Shown: piece after piece, positions 25,668-35,688 of the stretch
How positions within the stretch are numbered: the first letter of the stretch is position 1
Layout of the letters: the number at the start of each line of letters is the position of its first letter
Origin: Sphingomonadales bacterium
GTDB lineage: Bacteria; Pseudomonadota; Alphaproteobacteria; Sphingomonadales; Sphingomonadaceae
Assembly: GCA_004173185.1 (NCBI GenBank)
Contig: SEFZ01000007.1
Span: forward strand, 62,001-126,000
Direction: 5' to 3'
DNA: 64,000 bases
Program-made: the position numbers and the translations under genes
The notes under the pieces: generated by a model
The model's database searches: none
What the model was told of the DNA's origin: nothing
The model's input: the letters and a program-made list of their open reading frames with translations, nothing else

Positions 25668-26141
25668 CTATTTTCCGAGCCCGTAATGGCTGGCGACGCG
25701 ATCGAGCGCGAGGCACAGGACCAGCTTGCCCGCGCGGCTCGGCCAGCCCAGCGCCTTTTCCGCCGACACCATCCCTTCGCCTGCGCAGACCACGCGCCAC
25801 AATATGTCGCCCAGTCCCGGCCCCGCCGCACCGATCGCGGCATCGAAGCGGCGCTTTGCCGAGACTTGGGTGAGCGTGGGATCGAGCCCCATGGACGGGC
25901 TGCCGCGCGGTGCGCGAGGCGAGGCGTCCCAATGCATGGTAACGCGGGGCCCAAGCGCCGCAGTCTCATAATCGCTGCGCAGCCGCTCGCCCGCTTCAAA
26001 CTGGCGCGCATCGACATGCCCGCGCGAGCGCAACCAGCCGAGCGGCGATTCGGCGAGATTCACCGTGACGGTTCGCCGGCTTCTGCTTGTCCCCCCGATC
26101 AATCGCCCCTGATCGATCTCCCGCTCCGCCAATTCACGCAT
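25668..26141 (-). CDS. DUF6456 domain protein
   Basis: A 157-residue protein of unknown function conserved in alphaproteobacteria. From the ATG at 26141 (GGGAG eight bases upstream) it has a charged start. It then has SPLGWLRSRG, the region FEAGERLRSDYETAALGPRVT, then WDASPRAP and RFDAAIGAAGPGLGDILWRVVCAGEGM, and ends in RAGKLVLCLALDRVASHYGL. The E-RLR-D and G-GL-D-LWR-VC blocks are typical of DUF6456, which often looks helix-turn-helix-like at its C-terminus. A longer start at 26213 is possible but has a poorer ribosome site. It is convergent with hisN and divergent from the XRE gene. Confidence 0.72.
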   Translation of the reverse strand: MRELAEREIDQGRLIGGTSRSRRTVTVNLAESPLGWLRSRGHVDARQFEAGERLRSDYETAALGPRVTMHWDASPRAPRGSPSMGLDPTLTQVSAKRRFDAAIGAAGPGLGDILWRVVCAGEGMVSAEKALGWPSRAGKLVLCLALDRVASHYGLGK

Positions 26142-26232
26142 GCCGTATCTCCCGAGTGCCGATTCGCGAGGCTTGCCATGCCGGCACATCTGTAGGACAG
26201 AGAGAAACCACACTGGTTAAAAAGGGCATGCG

Positions 26233-26796
26233 ATGATAACCGCTATCCGCGAAGTGCGCCGGGCCAAGGGCTTGACCCTCGACGATGTAGCGCAACGCTG
26301 CGTGCCGCCGACCACTGCGCAGACGATCGGTCGGCTGGAGACCGGTACCCGCACCGTCTCGGTCGGCTGGCTAAACCGGATCGCCGCCGCACTCGAAGTC
26401 GATGCCGCCGATCTGGTCCGCCTGCCCGATCGGCCCGAGATTGCGGTGGCAGCGATTCTCGACGGCACTGGCGCGCAGGCCCCGCGCCGCGAAGCAACGG
26501 TGGTGCCGCCGCGCGGCGAGCCGGGATTGATCGCCGTGACGGTCAGCGGTGGGATCGGCGATTATCGCGCGGGCGACGAAATCTGGTGCGCGACACTGGC
26601 ACCGGAGGATTTCTCGCGCGCGCTCAACCGGGACGTGCTGGTACCGCGCCCCGCCGGACGCTTCGTGTTCGGGCGGCTGATCGGGCGCGATGCGGGCAAG
26701 CTCCATCTGCTGCCCTTGGGTGCGGGCGCGCGCCAGCAGGTGATCGCCGATCCGGCATGGATTGCGCGCGCGGTGCGGCTGGTTCGGGCGCTCTAA
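26233..26796 (+). CDS. XRE-family helix-turn-helix regulator
   Basis: A 187-residue regulator. An N-terminal lambda-repressor-like HTH spans about residues 3-60 (IREVRRAKGLTLDDVAQRCV, then TIGRLETGTRTVSVGWLNRI, AAALEV, DLVRL). The C-terminal half, from about 75, has ISGG/GDYRAGDEIWC and FVFGRLIGRDAGKLHLLPL. This resembles a beta-rich S24/LexA-like or signal-sensing domain, without a recognisable Ser-Lys dyad. The target is unknown. It is read divergently from the DUF6456 gene over 91 bases. Confidence 0.83.
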   Translation: MITAIREVRRAKGLTLDDVAQRCVPPTTAQTIGRLETGTRTVSVGWLNRIAAALEVDAADLVRLPDRPEIAVAAILDGTGAQAPRREATVVPPRGEPGLIAVTVSGGIGDYRAGDEIWCATLAPEDFSRALNRDVLVPRPAGRFVFGRLIGRDAGKLHLLPLGAGARQQVIADPAWIARAVRLVRAL

Positions 26797-26867
26797 TCAC
26801 TTGCTCAAATGCGCGGATGGGCGCAGCTTCGCGGGCAGCTTGAAAGGCTCGTACGGAGAGGTTTGCG

Positions 26868-27230
26868 ATGATGAAACTGGCGCTAGCAGCGGCTGCGATT
26901 CTGGTGGCGACGCCAGCATTGGCGGACGATTGGGATTTCATCCTGATCAACAGTACCGGCAAGGAGATCAAGAACGTCGAGCTCGCTCCCGCGGGCACCA
27001 CGACCTGGCAACCCAACAAGATCGATCCCGAGTTCAAGCGCGAAGGCGTGGCCAAGGTCGGCGCGCGGATGACCGTGCATTTCGACAAGGGGCCGGGCTG
27101 CAAATATGATGTGAAGCTGAACTTCGGCGACAACAGCAATGCGACGCTCAGCGCAGTCAATGTGTGCGACAACAGCTTCGTCACGGCGAAGTTGAACGCT
27201 GCGGGAGTGGCCAGCTTCTCCGCCAACTGA
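26868..27230 (+). CDS. Small exported protein of unknown function
   Basis: A 120-residue product with the signal peptide MMKLALAAAAILVATPALA. The mature part, DDWDFILINSTGKEIKNVEL and following, has a beta-rich pattern. It has two cysteines (GCKYDV and NVCDNS) that could form a disulphide in the periplasm. Such 100-130-residue proteins beginning with a WDF-xx-N-TG-xI motif recur in sphingomonads. I do not know a function. A GGAGAGG ribosome site precedes the ATG. It is 71 bases from the XRE gene and may be co-transcribed with it. Confidence 0.75.
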   Translation: MMKLALAAAAILVATPALADDWDFILINSTGKEIKNVELAPAGTTTWQPNKIDPEFKREGVAKVGARMTVHFDKGPGCKYDVKLNFGDNSNATLSAVNVCDNSFVTAKLNAAGVASFSAN

Positions 27231-27247
27231 TGGGCCATGCGGTATGA

Positions 27248-27323
27248 TGGTGGGCGCTGACGGGCTCGAACCGCCGACCCTCTCGGTGTAAACGAGATGC
27301 TCTACCAACTGAGCTAAGCGCCC
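27248..27323 (-). tRNA. tRNA-Val (anticodon TAC)
   Basis: Minus strand. Acceptor GGGCGCT pairs with AGCGCCC. The D arm has AGCTCAGTTGGTAGAGC. The anticodon loop TTTACAC sits between CTCG and CGAG, giving TAC. The T arm is GGTTCGAGCC, and the 3' CCA is encoded. Length 76 nt. Confidence 0.97.
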
Positions 27324-27404
27324 GCAGTGGCGGCGATGCCAAACCGCGCGCCTCGCCGCAAGGCTTTTAAAGTCGGGATGGCATTGCGGCGATCCGATTT
27401 CACC

Positions 27405-27483
27405 CGCTCATGCTGCGCTTGTCGAAGCATTCTCGCCGGTGTGCGCTACGGTGACGCACACTTCGGCAAGCTCAGGGCGAGCG
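27405..27483. repeat. Degenerate hairpin repeat, relative of the one at 34369
   Basis: Arms 27405-27427 and 27461-27483 are inverted copies with five mismatches in 23, ending in TTGTCGAAG and CTTCGGCAAGCTCAGGGCGAGCG. An inner perfect 7-base inverted repeat, GTGTGCG / CGCACAC, fills the loop. It lies between tRNA-Val and the 3' end of the next gene. Confidence 0.55.
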
Positions 27484-27501
27484 AGGAGGCCGAATCGCCT
27501 T

Positions 27502-28440
27502 TTAAACCAGTCCTAACCCGGCGCGCTTGGTGGCGCTGACATAGGCCTGCATCCCCTCCAGCCCTTTGACGCTCAGCGCGATATAGGCGCGGCGGCGGTC
27601 GCTGGGATCGGCCTGGCGCTCGAACAGGCCATTGTCGTGCATCGTGCCGATCCAGCGAAGCGCGGTGGTCGGCGGCACTGCCGCTGCGATGCACAGGCTG
27701 GATACCGAGACGCGGCGCTGCTCGAGTCGAGCGGCGAACAGATCGAGCAACATGTCCCAGGCGGGATCGGCGAACATATCGGGGGAGAAGAATTGCGCGC
27801 GCAGCCGCCGTGAGCGGATCACTGCGCGGATCTCGTTGGCGTTGGTCTCCGTTGCCGGCGCATCCTCGTCCGGCCCACGATAAGCGATGCCGGCGTCGCG
27901 CACGCCGTTGCGCTGCTCGGCAAGCTCGCCGCGCGTGAGCCGTGCCAACGTCTCGGCAATCCGCGCGACTTCCTCGTTCAGTCGCTGCAACCGCACCGAT
28001 TCGCCATCGCGGCTGACATCGTGGAGCGTCGCCATGCCGCGATCACGCGATGCGGCGCGGGCAAGCGCGATCGCAGCGACGCGCTCGGACAGGGAAGGAT
28101 CGCACAGCAACTGGCTATGGGGCCCAAGCAGATGCGCGGCGAGATCGAGTTGATCGGGGGATAATGTGACCAAAATGGACGTATGTTCGTTGCGGGCCAC
28201 GGCATCGGCCCGGGCAAGCACAAGGTCGAGCAGATCGGTGGGGGCATTCGTCGCTTCGATCACGATGATATCGAGCGACGGCTCGTCGATACACGCTACC
28301 CCGCCGCTGAAATCGCTGTGCCCGCGCACTCTTATGCCGGCCAGTTCCAGCGCATGCAGGGCATCGCCGGGCGGCCCCTCCGCAATCAACAGCGCATCGG
28401 TATCGGCCGCATAGGCGCCGACTTCGTCGATCTTGAGCAT
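27502..28440 (-). CDS. Winged-helix (MarR-like) regulator with a degenerate receiver-like N-terminus
   Basis: A 312-residue regulator. Residues about 1-130 have the alternating strand/helix pattern of a response-regulator receiver (ALLIAEG, LDIIVIEATNAP, SILVTLSP), but the phospho-acceptor position reads E in IVIEATN. No lysine stands at the usual LTKP position (it reads LLCDPS). A helical linker (about 140-185) follows, then a C-terminal MarR-like winged helix: FFSPDMFADPAWDMLLDLFA, RRVSVSSLCIAAAVPPTTAL, RWIGTMHDNGLFERQADPSD, RRRAYIALS. A phosphorylation-independent, receiver-derived regulatory domain is the simplest reading. The targets are unknown. It is a single gene. Confidence 0.8.
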   Translation of the reverse strand: MLKIDEVGAYAADTDALLIAEGPPGDALHALELAGIRVRGHSDFSGGVACIDEPSLDIIVIEATNAPTDLLDLVLARADAVARNEHTSILVTLSPDQLDLAAHLLGPHSQLLCDPSLSERVAAIALARAASRDRGMATLHDVSRDGESVRLQRLNEEVARIAETLARLTRGELAEQRNGVRDAGIAYRGPDEDAPATETNANEIRAVIRSRRLRAQFFSPDMFADPAWDMLLDLFAARLEQRRVSVSSLCIAAAVPPTTALRWIGTMHDNGLFERQADPSDRRRAYIALSVKGLEGMQAYVSATKRAGLGLV

Positions 28441-28609
28441 CGCAGTCCCGCCCCCGGTTCATCTTCTGTTCCGAAGCTGCCGCAATGCTCCGAAACGGCT
28501 GAGTCCGTTTGCCTCCATAATGGAGACTGTTCGGTGATACCCGAGCAGGTTGGTTAATTATATCTCCGCTTTGGATCAGTCCTGCGTCCGACGACCAAGT
28601 CGAACGCGA

Positions 28610-30064
28610 TCAATCCAGAGATTTGACGATCTCTTCGACCATCTTCTTGGCATCGGCGAGCAGCATCATCGTGTTGTCGGCATAGAAAACGTCGTTGTCG
28701 ACGCCCGCATAGCCCACGCCACCCATGCTGCGCTTGATGAAGAGAACGGTCTTGGCCTTGCCCACATCGAACACCGGCATGCCATAGATTGGCGAAGACT
28801 TGTCGGTCTTGGCAGCCGGGTTGACCACGTCATTGGCACCGATGATGAATGCCACGTCGGTCTGTGCGAATTCGCTGTTGATGTCTTCGAGTTCGAAGAC
28901 TTCGTCATAGGGCACGTTCGCTTCGGCGAGCAGCACATTCATATGACCCGGCATACGGCCCGCGACCGGATGGATCGCATACTTCACCCGAACGCCATGC
29001 TCCTTGAGCTTGTCGCCCATTTCGCGAAGCACGTGCTGCGCCTGCGCCACCGCCATGCCGTAACCCGGCACGATGATGACCTGTTCGGCCTGTTGCATCA
29101 GGAAGGCGGCGTCTTCGGCCGAGCCGCGCTTCCAGGGGCGCTGCTCCTTGGCTTCGCCGCCGGCGCTGCTGCTCTCGCCGCCAAAGCCGCCCGCGATCAC
29201 GCTGATGAAGCTGCGGTTCATTGCGCGGCACATAATGTAGCTCAGGATCGCGCCCGAACTGCCGACCAGTGCGCCGGTGACGATCATCGCGGTGTTGTGG
29301 AGCGTGAAGCCCATCGCCGCGGCCGCCCAGCCCGAATAGCTGTTCAGCATCGAAACGACGACGGGCATGTCTGCGCCGCCGATCGGGATGATCAGCAGGA
29401 AGCCGATCGCAAAGCTGAGCGCCGTGACGGTCCAGAAGACCCAGGGCGACTGATCCTGCGTGAAATAGGCGATCAGGCCGAGGATGCCCGCGAGTACGCC
29501 GAGATTGATGATGTGGCGGCCCGGCAGCATGATCGGCTTGCCGCCCATATTGCCGTTCAGCTTGAGGAAGGCGATCACGCTGCCGGAGAAAGTGATCGCG
29601 CCGATCGCGATGCCGAGGCCCATTTCAATGCGGCTGACCGGCAGGATCGCGCCGCTCGCATCGACGATGCCGAACGCCACGGGATTGAGGAAGGCCGCTG
29701 CTGCGACGAGCACTGCGGCCATGCCGACCAGCGAGTGGAAGGCGGCAACGAGCTGCGGCATATCGGTCATCGCGATCTTGCGCGCGGTGGCGAGGCCGAT
29801 GATCGCGCCGATGGCGATGGCGGCGAGAATCTGGGCGATGGTGATCCAGTCGGGCACCATGAACTGCGCGCTGTCTGGCGTACTCAGCTCTGGCACATGC
29901 GTCACCAGCGTCGTCACGACCGCAATGGTCATGCCGATCATGCCGAAGCGATTGCCGCGCTGGCTGCTGGTGGGGGACGAGAGCCCGCGAAGCGCGAGGA
30001 TGAAGCAGACACCGGCTATCAGATAGGCCAGCGACGCCATGGGGTTTGCTGCGACATGCTCCAT
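28610..30064 (-). CDS. pntB: NAD(P) transhydrogenase subunit beta
   Basis: The proton-translocating transhydrogenase couples the proton gradient to hydride transfer from NADH to NADP+. The beta subunit, 484 residues, carries nine or so membrane helices followed by the NADP(H)-binding dIII domain. The latter shows VIIVPGYGMAVAQAQ, IHPVAGRMPGHMNVLLAEA, VAFIIGANDVVNPAA and KRSMGGVGYAGVDN. I chose the ATG at 30064, one base after the pntAB stop. A second in-frame ATG 24 bases on would also give a full protein. It is the last gene of the coxIV-pntAA-pntAB-pntB run. Confidence 0.96.
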   Translation of the reverse strand: MEHVAANPMASLAYLIAGVCFILALRGLSSPTSSQRGNRFGMIGMTIAVVTTLVTHVPELSTPDSAQFMVPDWITIAQILAAIAIGAIIGLATARKIAMTDMPQLVAAFHSLVGMAAVLVAAAAFLNPVAFGIVDASGAILPVSRIEMGLGIAIGAITFSGSVIAFLKLNGNMGGKPIMLPGRHIINLGVLAGILGLIAYFTQDQSPWVFWTVTALSFAIGFLLIIPIGGADMPVVVSMLNSYSGWAAAAMGFTLHNTAMIVTGALVGSSGAILSYIMCRAMNRSFISVIAGGFGGESSSAGGEAKEQRPWKRGSAEDAAFLMQQAEQVIIVPGYGMAVAQAQHVLREMGDKLKEHGVRVKYAIHPVAGRMPGHMNVLLAEANVPYDEVFELEDINSEFAQTDVAFIIGANDVVNPAAKTDKSSPIYGMPVFDVGKAKTVLFIKRSMGGVGYAGVDNDVFYADNTMMLLADAKKMVEEIVKSLD

Positions 30065-30065
30065 C

Positions 30066-30359
30066 TCAGCGAACCTTCTTCTTGTACATCGCGAGCATGC
30101 GCGCAGTGACTGCGAAGCCACCGAAGATGTTGACGCTGGCCATCACGACCGCGAGCAGCCCGAGCCATTTGGAGACGGTGCCGCCATTGCCGATCCCGGC
30201 CGCCGCGGACGCGATCAGCGCGCCGACGATGATCACCGAAGAGATCGCGTTGGTCACCGCCATCAGCGGCGTGTGAAGCGCCGGAGTGACCGACCAGACC
30301 ACATAATAGCCGACGAAACACGCCAGCACGAAGATCGACAGGATCGAGATGAAGTCCAT
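30066..30359 (-). CDS. pntAB: NAD(P) transhydrogenase subunit alpha part 2
   Basis: A 97-residue membrane subunit holding the helices that form the C-terminal part of PntA in E. coli. It is a separate gene here, as in Rhodospirillum and other alphaproteobacteria. It has about three transmembrane segments: [19 protein letters not shown], the [19 protein letters not shown] region, and [20 protein letters not shown]. It ends MYKKKVR. The start is the ATG at 30359. It is spaced 23 bases after pntAA and one base before pntB. Confidence 0.94.
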   Translation of the reverse strand: MDFISILSIFVLACFVGYYVVWSVTPALHTPLMAVTNAISSVIIVGALIASAAAGIGNGGTVSKWLGLLAVVMASVNIFGGFAVTARMLAMYKKKVR

Positions 30360-30382
30360 TGGTACGCGCCCCCTTTGCGCGA

Positions 30383-31504
30383 TCAGCCGAGCAGCCGCTC
30401 GTTCACAACCTTGCCGCCCTGCGTGATCCGCACGGCGTTGCCGATTTCCTCGTCGAGCACAGGCTTGCCTGCTTCCTTGTCCCAAAAGGCGGAGAGGAAG
30501 TTGAACAGATTGCGCGCGAACAGCGCCGAAGTGTCGGCCGCGAGACGCGACGGCACGTTGCGGTGGCCGACGATCTTCACGCCATGCTTCTCTACGACTT
30601 CGCCTGCGACGGCGCCTTCGACATTGCCGCCGGCTTCGACCGCGAGATCGACGATCACGCTGCCCGGCCGCATGCTGGCGATCTGGGCGTCGGTGATCAG
30701 CCGGGGCGCTGGGCGGCCCGGGATCAGCGCGGTGGTGATGACGATGTCCTGCTTGGCAATGTGCGACGAGACCAGTTCGGCCTGTGCCGCCTTATATTCG
30801 TCGGACATTTCGGTGGCGTAGCCGCCAGTGCCTTCGCCCTCGATGCCCTTCACGGCCTCCACGAAGATCGGCTTGGCGCCGAGCGACAGGATCTGTTCTT
30901 TCGTGGCGGCGCGGACGTCGGTGGCGGAAACCTGTGCGCCCAGGCGACGCGCGGTGGCGATCGCCTGGAGTCCGGCAACGCCCACGCCCATCACGAAGAC
31001 CTTGGCGGCCGACACGGTGCCCGCCGCAGTCATCATCATCGGGAAGGCGCGGCCATATTCACCTGCTGCGTCGAGCACGGCCTTGTAGCCGGCGAGATTG
31101 GACTGCGAGGAAAGGATATCCATCGACTGGGCACGCGTGATCCGCGGCATGAATTCCATCGCCAAGGCTTCAACACCCAGGGCGGCATATTCATCGACGC
31201 GCGCGCGCTCGCCAAAGGGATTGAGCCCGGCGACGATCCATGCGCCCGCCTTCAGCCCCTTGAGGCTCTTCGGATCGGGACCCGCGACGCCGAGGATGAT
31301 GTCGGCATCCTTCAATGCGTCCGCACGGCTGCCAAGCGTGGCGCCAGCGTCGGCATAGCCGGAATCGGCGATGGTCGCGGTATCGCCCGCGCCCTTCTCC
31401 ACTGTAACAACTGCCCCCAGTCCGATGAATTTCTTGACTGTCTCGGGCGTCGCGGAAACCCGCCGCTCCCCAGCGGCGGTTTCCTTGAGTACCGCGATTT
31501 TCAC
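30383..31504 (-). CDS. pntAA: NAD(P) transhydrogenase subunit alpha part 1
   Basis: The soluble NAD(H)-binding domain I of the transhydrogenase, 373 residues. It opens [20 protein letters not shown], typical of the alanine dehydrogenase/PntA N-terminal fold. It also has [20 protein letters not shown], the NAD-binding loop [20 protein letters not shown], and [25 protein letters not shown] (landmarks PRLIT and [11 protein letters not shown]). The start is GTG at 31504, immediately after the coxIV stop. No Shine-Dalgarno sequence is obvious between them, so translation may depend on coupling to the micro-gene. Confidence 0.96.
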   Translation of the reverse strand: MKIAVLKETAAGERRVSATPETVKKFIGLGAVVTVEKGAGDTATIADSGYADAGATLGSRADALKDADIILGVAGPDPKSLKGLKAGAWIVAGLNPFGERARVDEYAALGVEALAMEFMPRITRAQSMDILSSQSNLAGYKAVLDAAGEYGRAFPMMMTAAGTVSAAKVFVMGVGVAGLQAIATARRLGAQVSATDVRAATKEQILSLGAKPIFVEAVKGIEGEGTGGYATEMSDEYKAAQAELVSSHIAKQDIVITTALIPGRPAPRLITDAQIASMRPGSVIVDLAVEAGGNVEGAVAGEVVEKHGVKIVGHRNVPSRLAADTSALFARNLFNFLSAFWDKEAGKPVLDEEIGNAVRITQGGKVVNERLLG

Positions 31505-31505
31505 C

Positions 31506-31634
31506 CTAGCTGGCGATCAGGAAAACGACGAGCGCCGCAACTGCCGCGCACGCTACCGTGCCCCATTTCATCATTACAGCGAATCCGCCCCAGGTCTTTT
31601 CGTGGGCGTTATAGTCCATGCCATTGTCGGCCAT
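31506..31634 (-). CDS. aa3-type cytochrome c oxidase subunit IV micro-protein
   Basis: A 42-residue product, MADNGMDYNAHEKTWGGFAV followed by MMKWGTVACAAVAALVVFLIAS. The N-terminal M-HE-TW-GF motif followed by one transmembrane helix is the signature of bacterial aa3-type oxidase subunit IV (the small subunit seen in Paracoccus and Rhodobacter oxidases). The ATG at 31634 follows AGGAGAG. It is the promoter-proximal gene of the pnt operon, one base from pntAA. The main oxidase genes are not in this window. This pairing with pnt recurs in alphaproteobacteria. Confidence 0.88.
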   Translation of the reverse strand: MADNGMDYNAHEKTWGGFAVMMKWGTVACAAVAALVVFLIAS

Positions 31635-31666
31635 GCCGCTCTCTCTCCTGAACGCGTGTGGCGCGG

Positions 31667-31695
31667 ACCTTAGCTGCGGCATCCCATCGCCTCAA
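31667..31695 (-). promoter_or_regulatory. Candidate sigma-70 promoter of the coxIV-pnt operon
   Basis: Minus strand TTGAGG (31690-31695), 17 bases, TAAGGT (31667-31672), about 33 bases ahead of the coxIV start codon. Confidence 0.45.
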
Positions 31696-31791
31696 CCCCA
31701 ACGGGCTAAAGATGACCGAAGGGTACGCTTAAGCCCGTCTTTACCCTGTGGTTGTAACGTCGGCGACCTGAAATAGGACGATGGGGACACT

Positions 31792-33219
31792 ATGACGCGC
31801 AACGGCCAGCGCCTTCTCTTGCTGATCGACGACGAACCGGCACAGCGCCGTCTCGTCGCTGCGATCGCTGCGCGCCGCGGATGGCGGACCATTTTCGCGA
31901 ACGATCCGGAGATGGGCATCGCAACGCTCGGCACGCCCGATGGCATGGCGCTCGATGCAGTGATCCTCGATCACGCCTCGCCCGATGCGGATGCCGCCAC
32001 GCTGATCGCCGAGTTGCGCGCGCGTCGTCCGCAGCTCCCCATCCTGATGCTCACGGCCAATAATTCGGTCGCTGCCGCGGTCAATTCGATGCGTGCGGGG
32101 GCCACCGACTTCCTGGTCAAGCCGCTCGCTTCCGAACGCCTGCTCGCGGCGCTCGACGCAGCCGTTGGCGGCAAGACCGCAGGCGAATTGCGCCCGCTTA
32201 CCGAGAAATTGACGGCGAATCTGGCGTTTGACGAGATCGTGGGCTCTGCACCGTTGTTTCGCGCGGCGCTGGCGATTGCCGCCAAGGCAGCGCGGGCGCG
32301 CGTGCCGGTGTTGATCGAAGGCGAAAGCGGTGTCGGCAAGGCTGTCGTCGCCGATGCGGTGCACGCCGCGTCGCCACGCACCAGGAAGGAAATGACTCTC
32401 GTCAATTGCGGAGCGATTCCTGCCAATCTGGTCGAATCCGAATTGTTCGGGCATGAGATGGGCGCGTTTACCGGCGCATTCGAGCGCAAGGTCGGACGCT
32501 TTGTCGAAGCCGATGGCGGCACGCTGTTCCTCGATGAGATTGGCGAGATGCCGCTCGAAGCGCAGGTGAAGCTGCTTCGCGTGCTGCAATCGGGCGAGAT
32601 CCAGCCGCTCGGCGCGCGGCATCCGCGCGAAGTCGATGTCCGCGTCATCGCTGCGTCGAACAAGCCGCTGCTCGCCGAAGTCGAAGCCGGGCGTTTCCGC
32701 GAAGACCTGTATTACCGCCTCAACGTCGTCCAGGTGACGATCCCGCCGCTTCGCGAACGCAGCGGCGACATTCCGGCACTTGCCCGCCATCTGCTGGGCC
32801 GCATCGCCAATCAGCCGGGATTGCGCCCGCTTGGGATTACCGACGACGCGCTGCAATTGCTCGGCAGCTATGATTGGCCGGGCAATGTCCGCCAGCTTCA
32901 GAACGCGCTGTTCCGCGCCGCCGTGCTTTGCGACAATGACGGGCTGACCCGTTCGGACTTCCCGCAGATCGCTGCCCTTGCCGCTGGCCGCCCCACGGGC
33001 ACGGGTTCGCAGCAGCCGGGTTCGGGCAATGCCGGGGTCACGCTTTTCCGGCCGGACGGCAATCTGCGCGCGCTCGATGAGATCGAGGCCGATGTGATCC
33101 GCCTCGCCATCGGCCATTATCGCGGCCGGATGACCGAAGTTGCTCGCCGCCTCGGCATCGGGCGCTCAACGCTCTATCGCAAGCTAGGCGAGCTGGGGAT
33201 CGATCAGAGCGCCGCCTAA
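31792..33219 (+). CDS. Sigma-54-dependent response regulator (NtrC class)
   Basis: A 475-residue activator of RpoN-dependent transcription. It has a receiver domain (acid pair D13/D14, phospho-acceptor D60 in VILDHAS, conserved K110 in LVKP). The AAA+ domain begins near 145 (DEIVGSAPLFRAAL). It has Walker A GESGVGKA, the sigma-54-contacting loop GAFTGA (224-229), Walker B GGTLFLDEI (242-250) and the R-fingers region FREDLYYRLNVVQVTIPPLRER. The C-terminal Fis-type HTH is VARRLGIGRSTLYRKLGELG. Walker A has VGKA where TGKE is usual, but the essential Gly-Lys is intact. No histidine kinase gene is adjacent, so the partner must be elsewhere. Targets in the window are unproven. Confidence 0.93.
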   Translation: MTRNGQRLLLLIDDEPAQRRLVAAIAARRGWRTIFANDPEMGIATLGTPDGMALDAVILDHASPDADAATLIAELRARRPQLPILMLTANNSVAAAVNSMRAGATDFLVKPLASERLLAALDAAVGGKTAGELRPLTEKLTANLAFDEIVGSAPLFRAALAIAAKAARARVPVLIEGESGVGKAVVADAVHAASPRTRKEMTLVNCGAIPANLVESELFGHEMGAFTGAFERKVGRFVEADGGTLFLDEIGEMPLEAQVKLLRVLQSGEIQPLGARHPREVDVRVIAASNKPLLAEVEAGRFREDLYYRLNVVQVTIPPLRERSGDIPALARHLLGRIANQPGLRPLGITDDALQLLGSYDWPGNVRQLQNALFRAAVLCDNDGLTRSDFPQIAALAAGRPTGTGSQQPGSGNAGVTLFRPDGNLRALDEIEADVIRLAIGHYRGRMTEVARRLGIGRSTLYRKLGELGIDQSAA

Positions 33220-33247
33220 GGCTGCACGATCAGCTTCGCCAAATAAC

Positions 33248-34330
33248 TCAGCGCGCGATGAGTGCCGCGTCGCGCAGCCCGCGCCAGATGCGGAATGCCT
33301 GAACCGTCTCGAACACGTCATGCACGCGGACGATCTGCGCCCCGAGTTCCGCACCCTTGAGCGCGATCGCTACGCTGCCGCCCAGACGGGCATCGGCGGG
33401 GGCTTCGTTGGAAAGCGCGCCGATCAGGCGCTTGCGGCTGGCACCCAGAAGCAGCGGGCAGCCGAGCCCGTGAAACAGCGCCAGGCCGTTCAGCAGCGCG
33501 AGATTTTCCTGTAGCGATTTGCCGAAGCCGATGCCGGGATCGATCAGGATCTTCGAGCGGTCCACGCCTGCCGCGACGACGGCGTCGATCCGCGCTTCTA
33601 GCCAGTCATAGACGTCGAGCAACACGTCGCCATATCCGCCATCGCCATGCCCGTCCTGCGCCGGATTGGGCGAGTGCATCAGCACCACCGGGCATCCGGC
33701 CTTCACCACAACATCCAGCGCGCGCTCGTCATACAGCAAAGCGGCGACGTCGTTGATCAGATGCGCGCCCGCCGCCAGCGCCGCTTCCATGACGGCGGCG
33801 CGGCGCGTGTCGATCGAGACGGCCGCGCCGCTGCGGGCGAGCCGCTCGATGGCGGGGGCGGTGCGTGCGATCTCGTCGCCTTCCCACACGCTGGCCGCGC
33901 CGGGACGCGTCGATTCGCCGCCGATATCGATGATTGCCGCGCCCGCCACGGTCATATCGGTGCCAATCTGCGCGGCCTCGGCCGGATCGGCGACAGGCTT
34001 GCCGCCATCGGAGAAGCTGTCGGGCGTGACGTTTAGGATGCCCATAATTTGGGGCTGGTCCATGCGGATAATGCGTTCGCCGAGCTGGAGCGCGGGGCGC
34101 GGCGCAGTGATGCGCGCGGCGATGGCGGCGAGGCGCGCATCATCGGGAAGGTCGGCGACTGCGACGGTTTGCTGGAGAACGCGTTTGCCGCCCTCCACGG
34201 CGATCAGTTCATATGCGGCAAACCAGTTCAGTCCCCCGGCAAGCCGCGCGACTTCGCCGTCGCGATTCACGGGGGTGTCGGCAAACTGGACGGGGCGGAG
34301 ATAGAGCTTGGCGCTGGGGGGGATGTTCAT
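33248..34330 (-). CDS. folP: Dihydropteroate synthase
   Basis: Condenses pABA with dihydropterin pyrophosphate in folate synthesis and is the sulfonamide target. It has 360 residues. The DHPS core runs from about 115: IMGILNVTPDSFSDGG, IDIGGESTRPGA, AHLINDVAAL, VVLMHSPN and LIDPGIGFGKS, then LLLGASRKRLIGAL. The first roughly 110 residues (AKLYLRPVQFADTP and following) are an extra domain absent from the 280-residue E. coli enzyme but usual in sphingomonads. I chose the ATG at 34330 (MNIPPSAK). A further upstream in-frame start would run into the hairpin repeat. Confidence 0.94.
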   Translation of the reverse strand: MNIPPSAKLYLRPVQFADTPVNRDGEVARLAGGLNWFAAYELIAVEGGKRVLQQTVAVADLPDDARLAAIAARITAPRPALQLGERIIRMDQPQIMGILNVTPDSFSDGGKPVADPAEAAQIGTDMTVAGAAIIDIGGESTRPGAASVWEGDEIARTAPAIERLARSGAAVSIDTRRAAVMEAALAAGAHLINDVAALLYDERALDVVVKAGCPVVLMHSPNPAQDGHGDGGYGDVLLDVYDWLEARIDAVVAAGVDRSKILIDPGIGFGKSLQENLALLNGLALFHGLGCPLLLGASRKRLIGALSNEAPADARLGGSVAIALKGAELGAQIVRVHDVFETVQAFRIWRGLRDAALIAR

Positions 34331-34368
34331 CTGGTCAGCCTTACTCCAGCTGACCCGCGCTTGTCGTG

Positions 34369-34424
34369 CTTCGACAGGCTCAGGGTGAGCGGATTGTTCT
34401 CCGCTCACCCTGAGCTTGTCGAAG
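34369..34424. repeat. 24-base inverted repeat of the CTTCGACAGGCTCAGGG type
   Basis: Arms 34369-34392 and 34401-34424 are reverse complements with one mismatch, enclosing ATTGTTCT. It lies between the ccrM stop and folP, where it would form a strong hairpin at the end of the ccrM message. A degenerate relative is at 27405-27483. Confidence 0.85.
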
Positions 34425-34443
34425 GGTGCTTGTACGAAAAGGC

Positions 34444-35688
<1,245 letters not shown>

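Noticed and set aside
28550..30109. 519-codon open frame antisense to pntB
   Set aside because: Histidine, aspartate and arginine-rich low-complexity product typical of a shadow frame. pntB on the other strand is certain.
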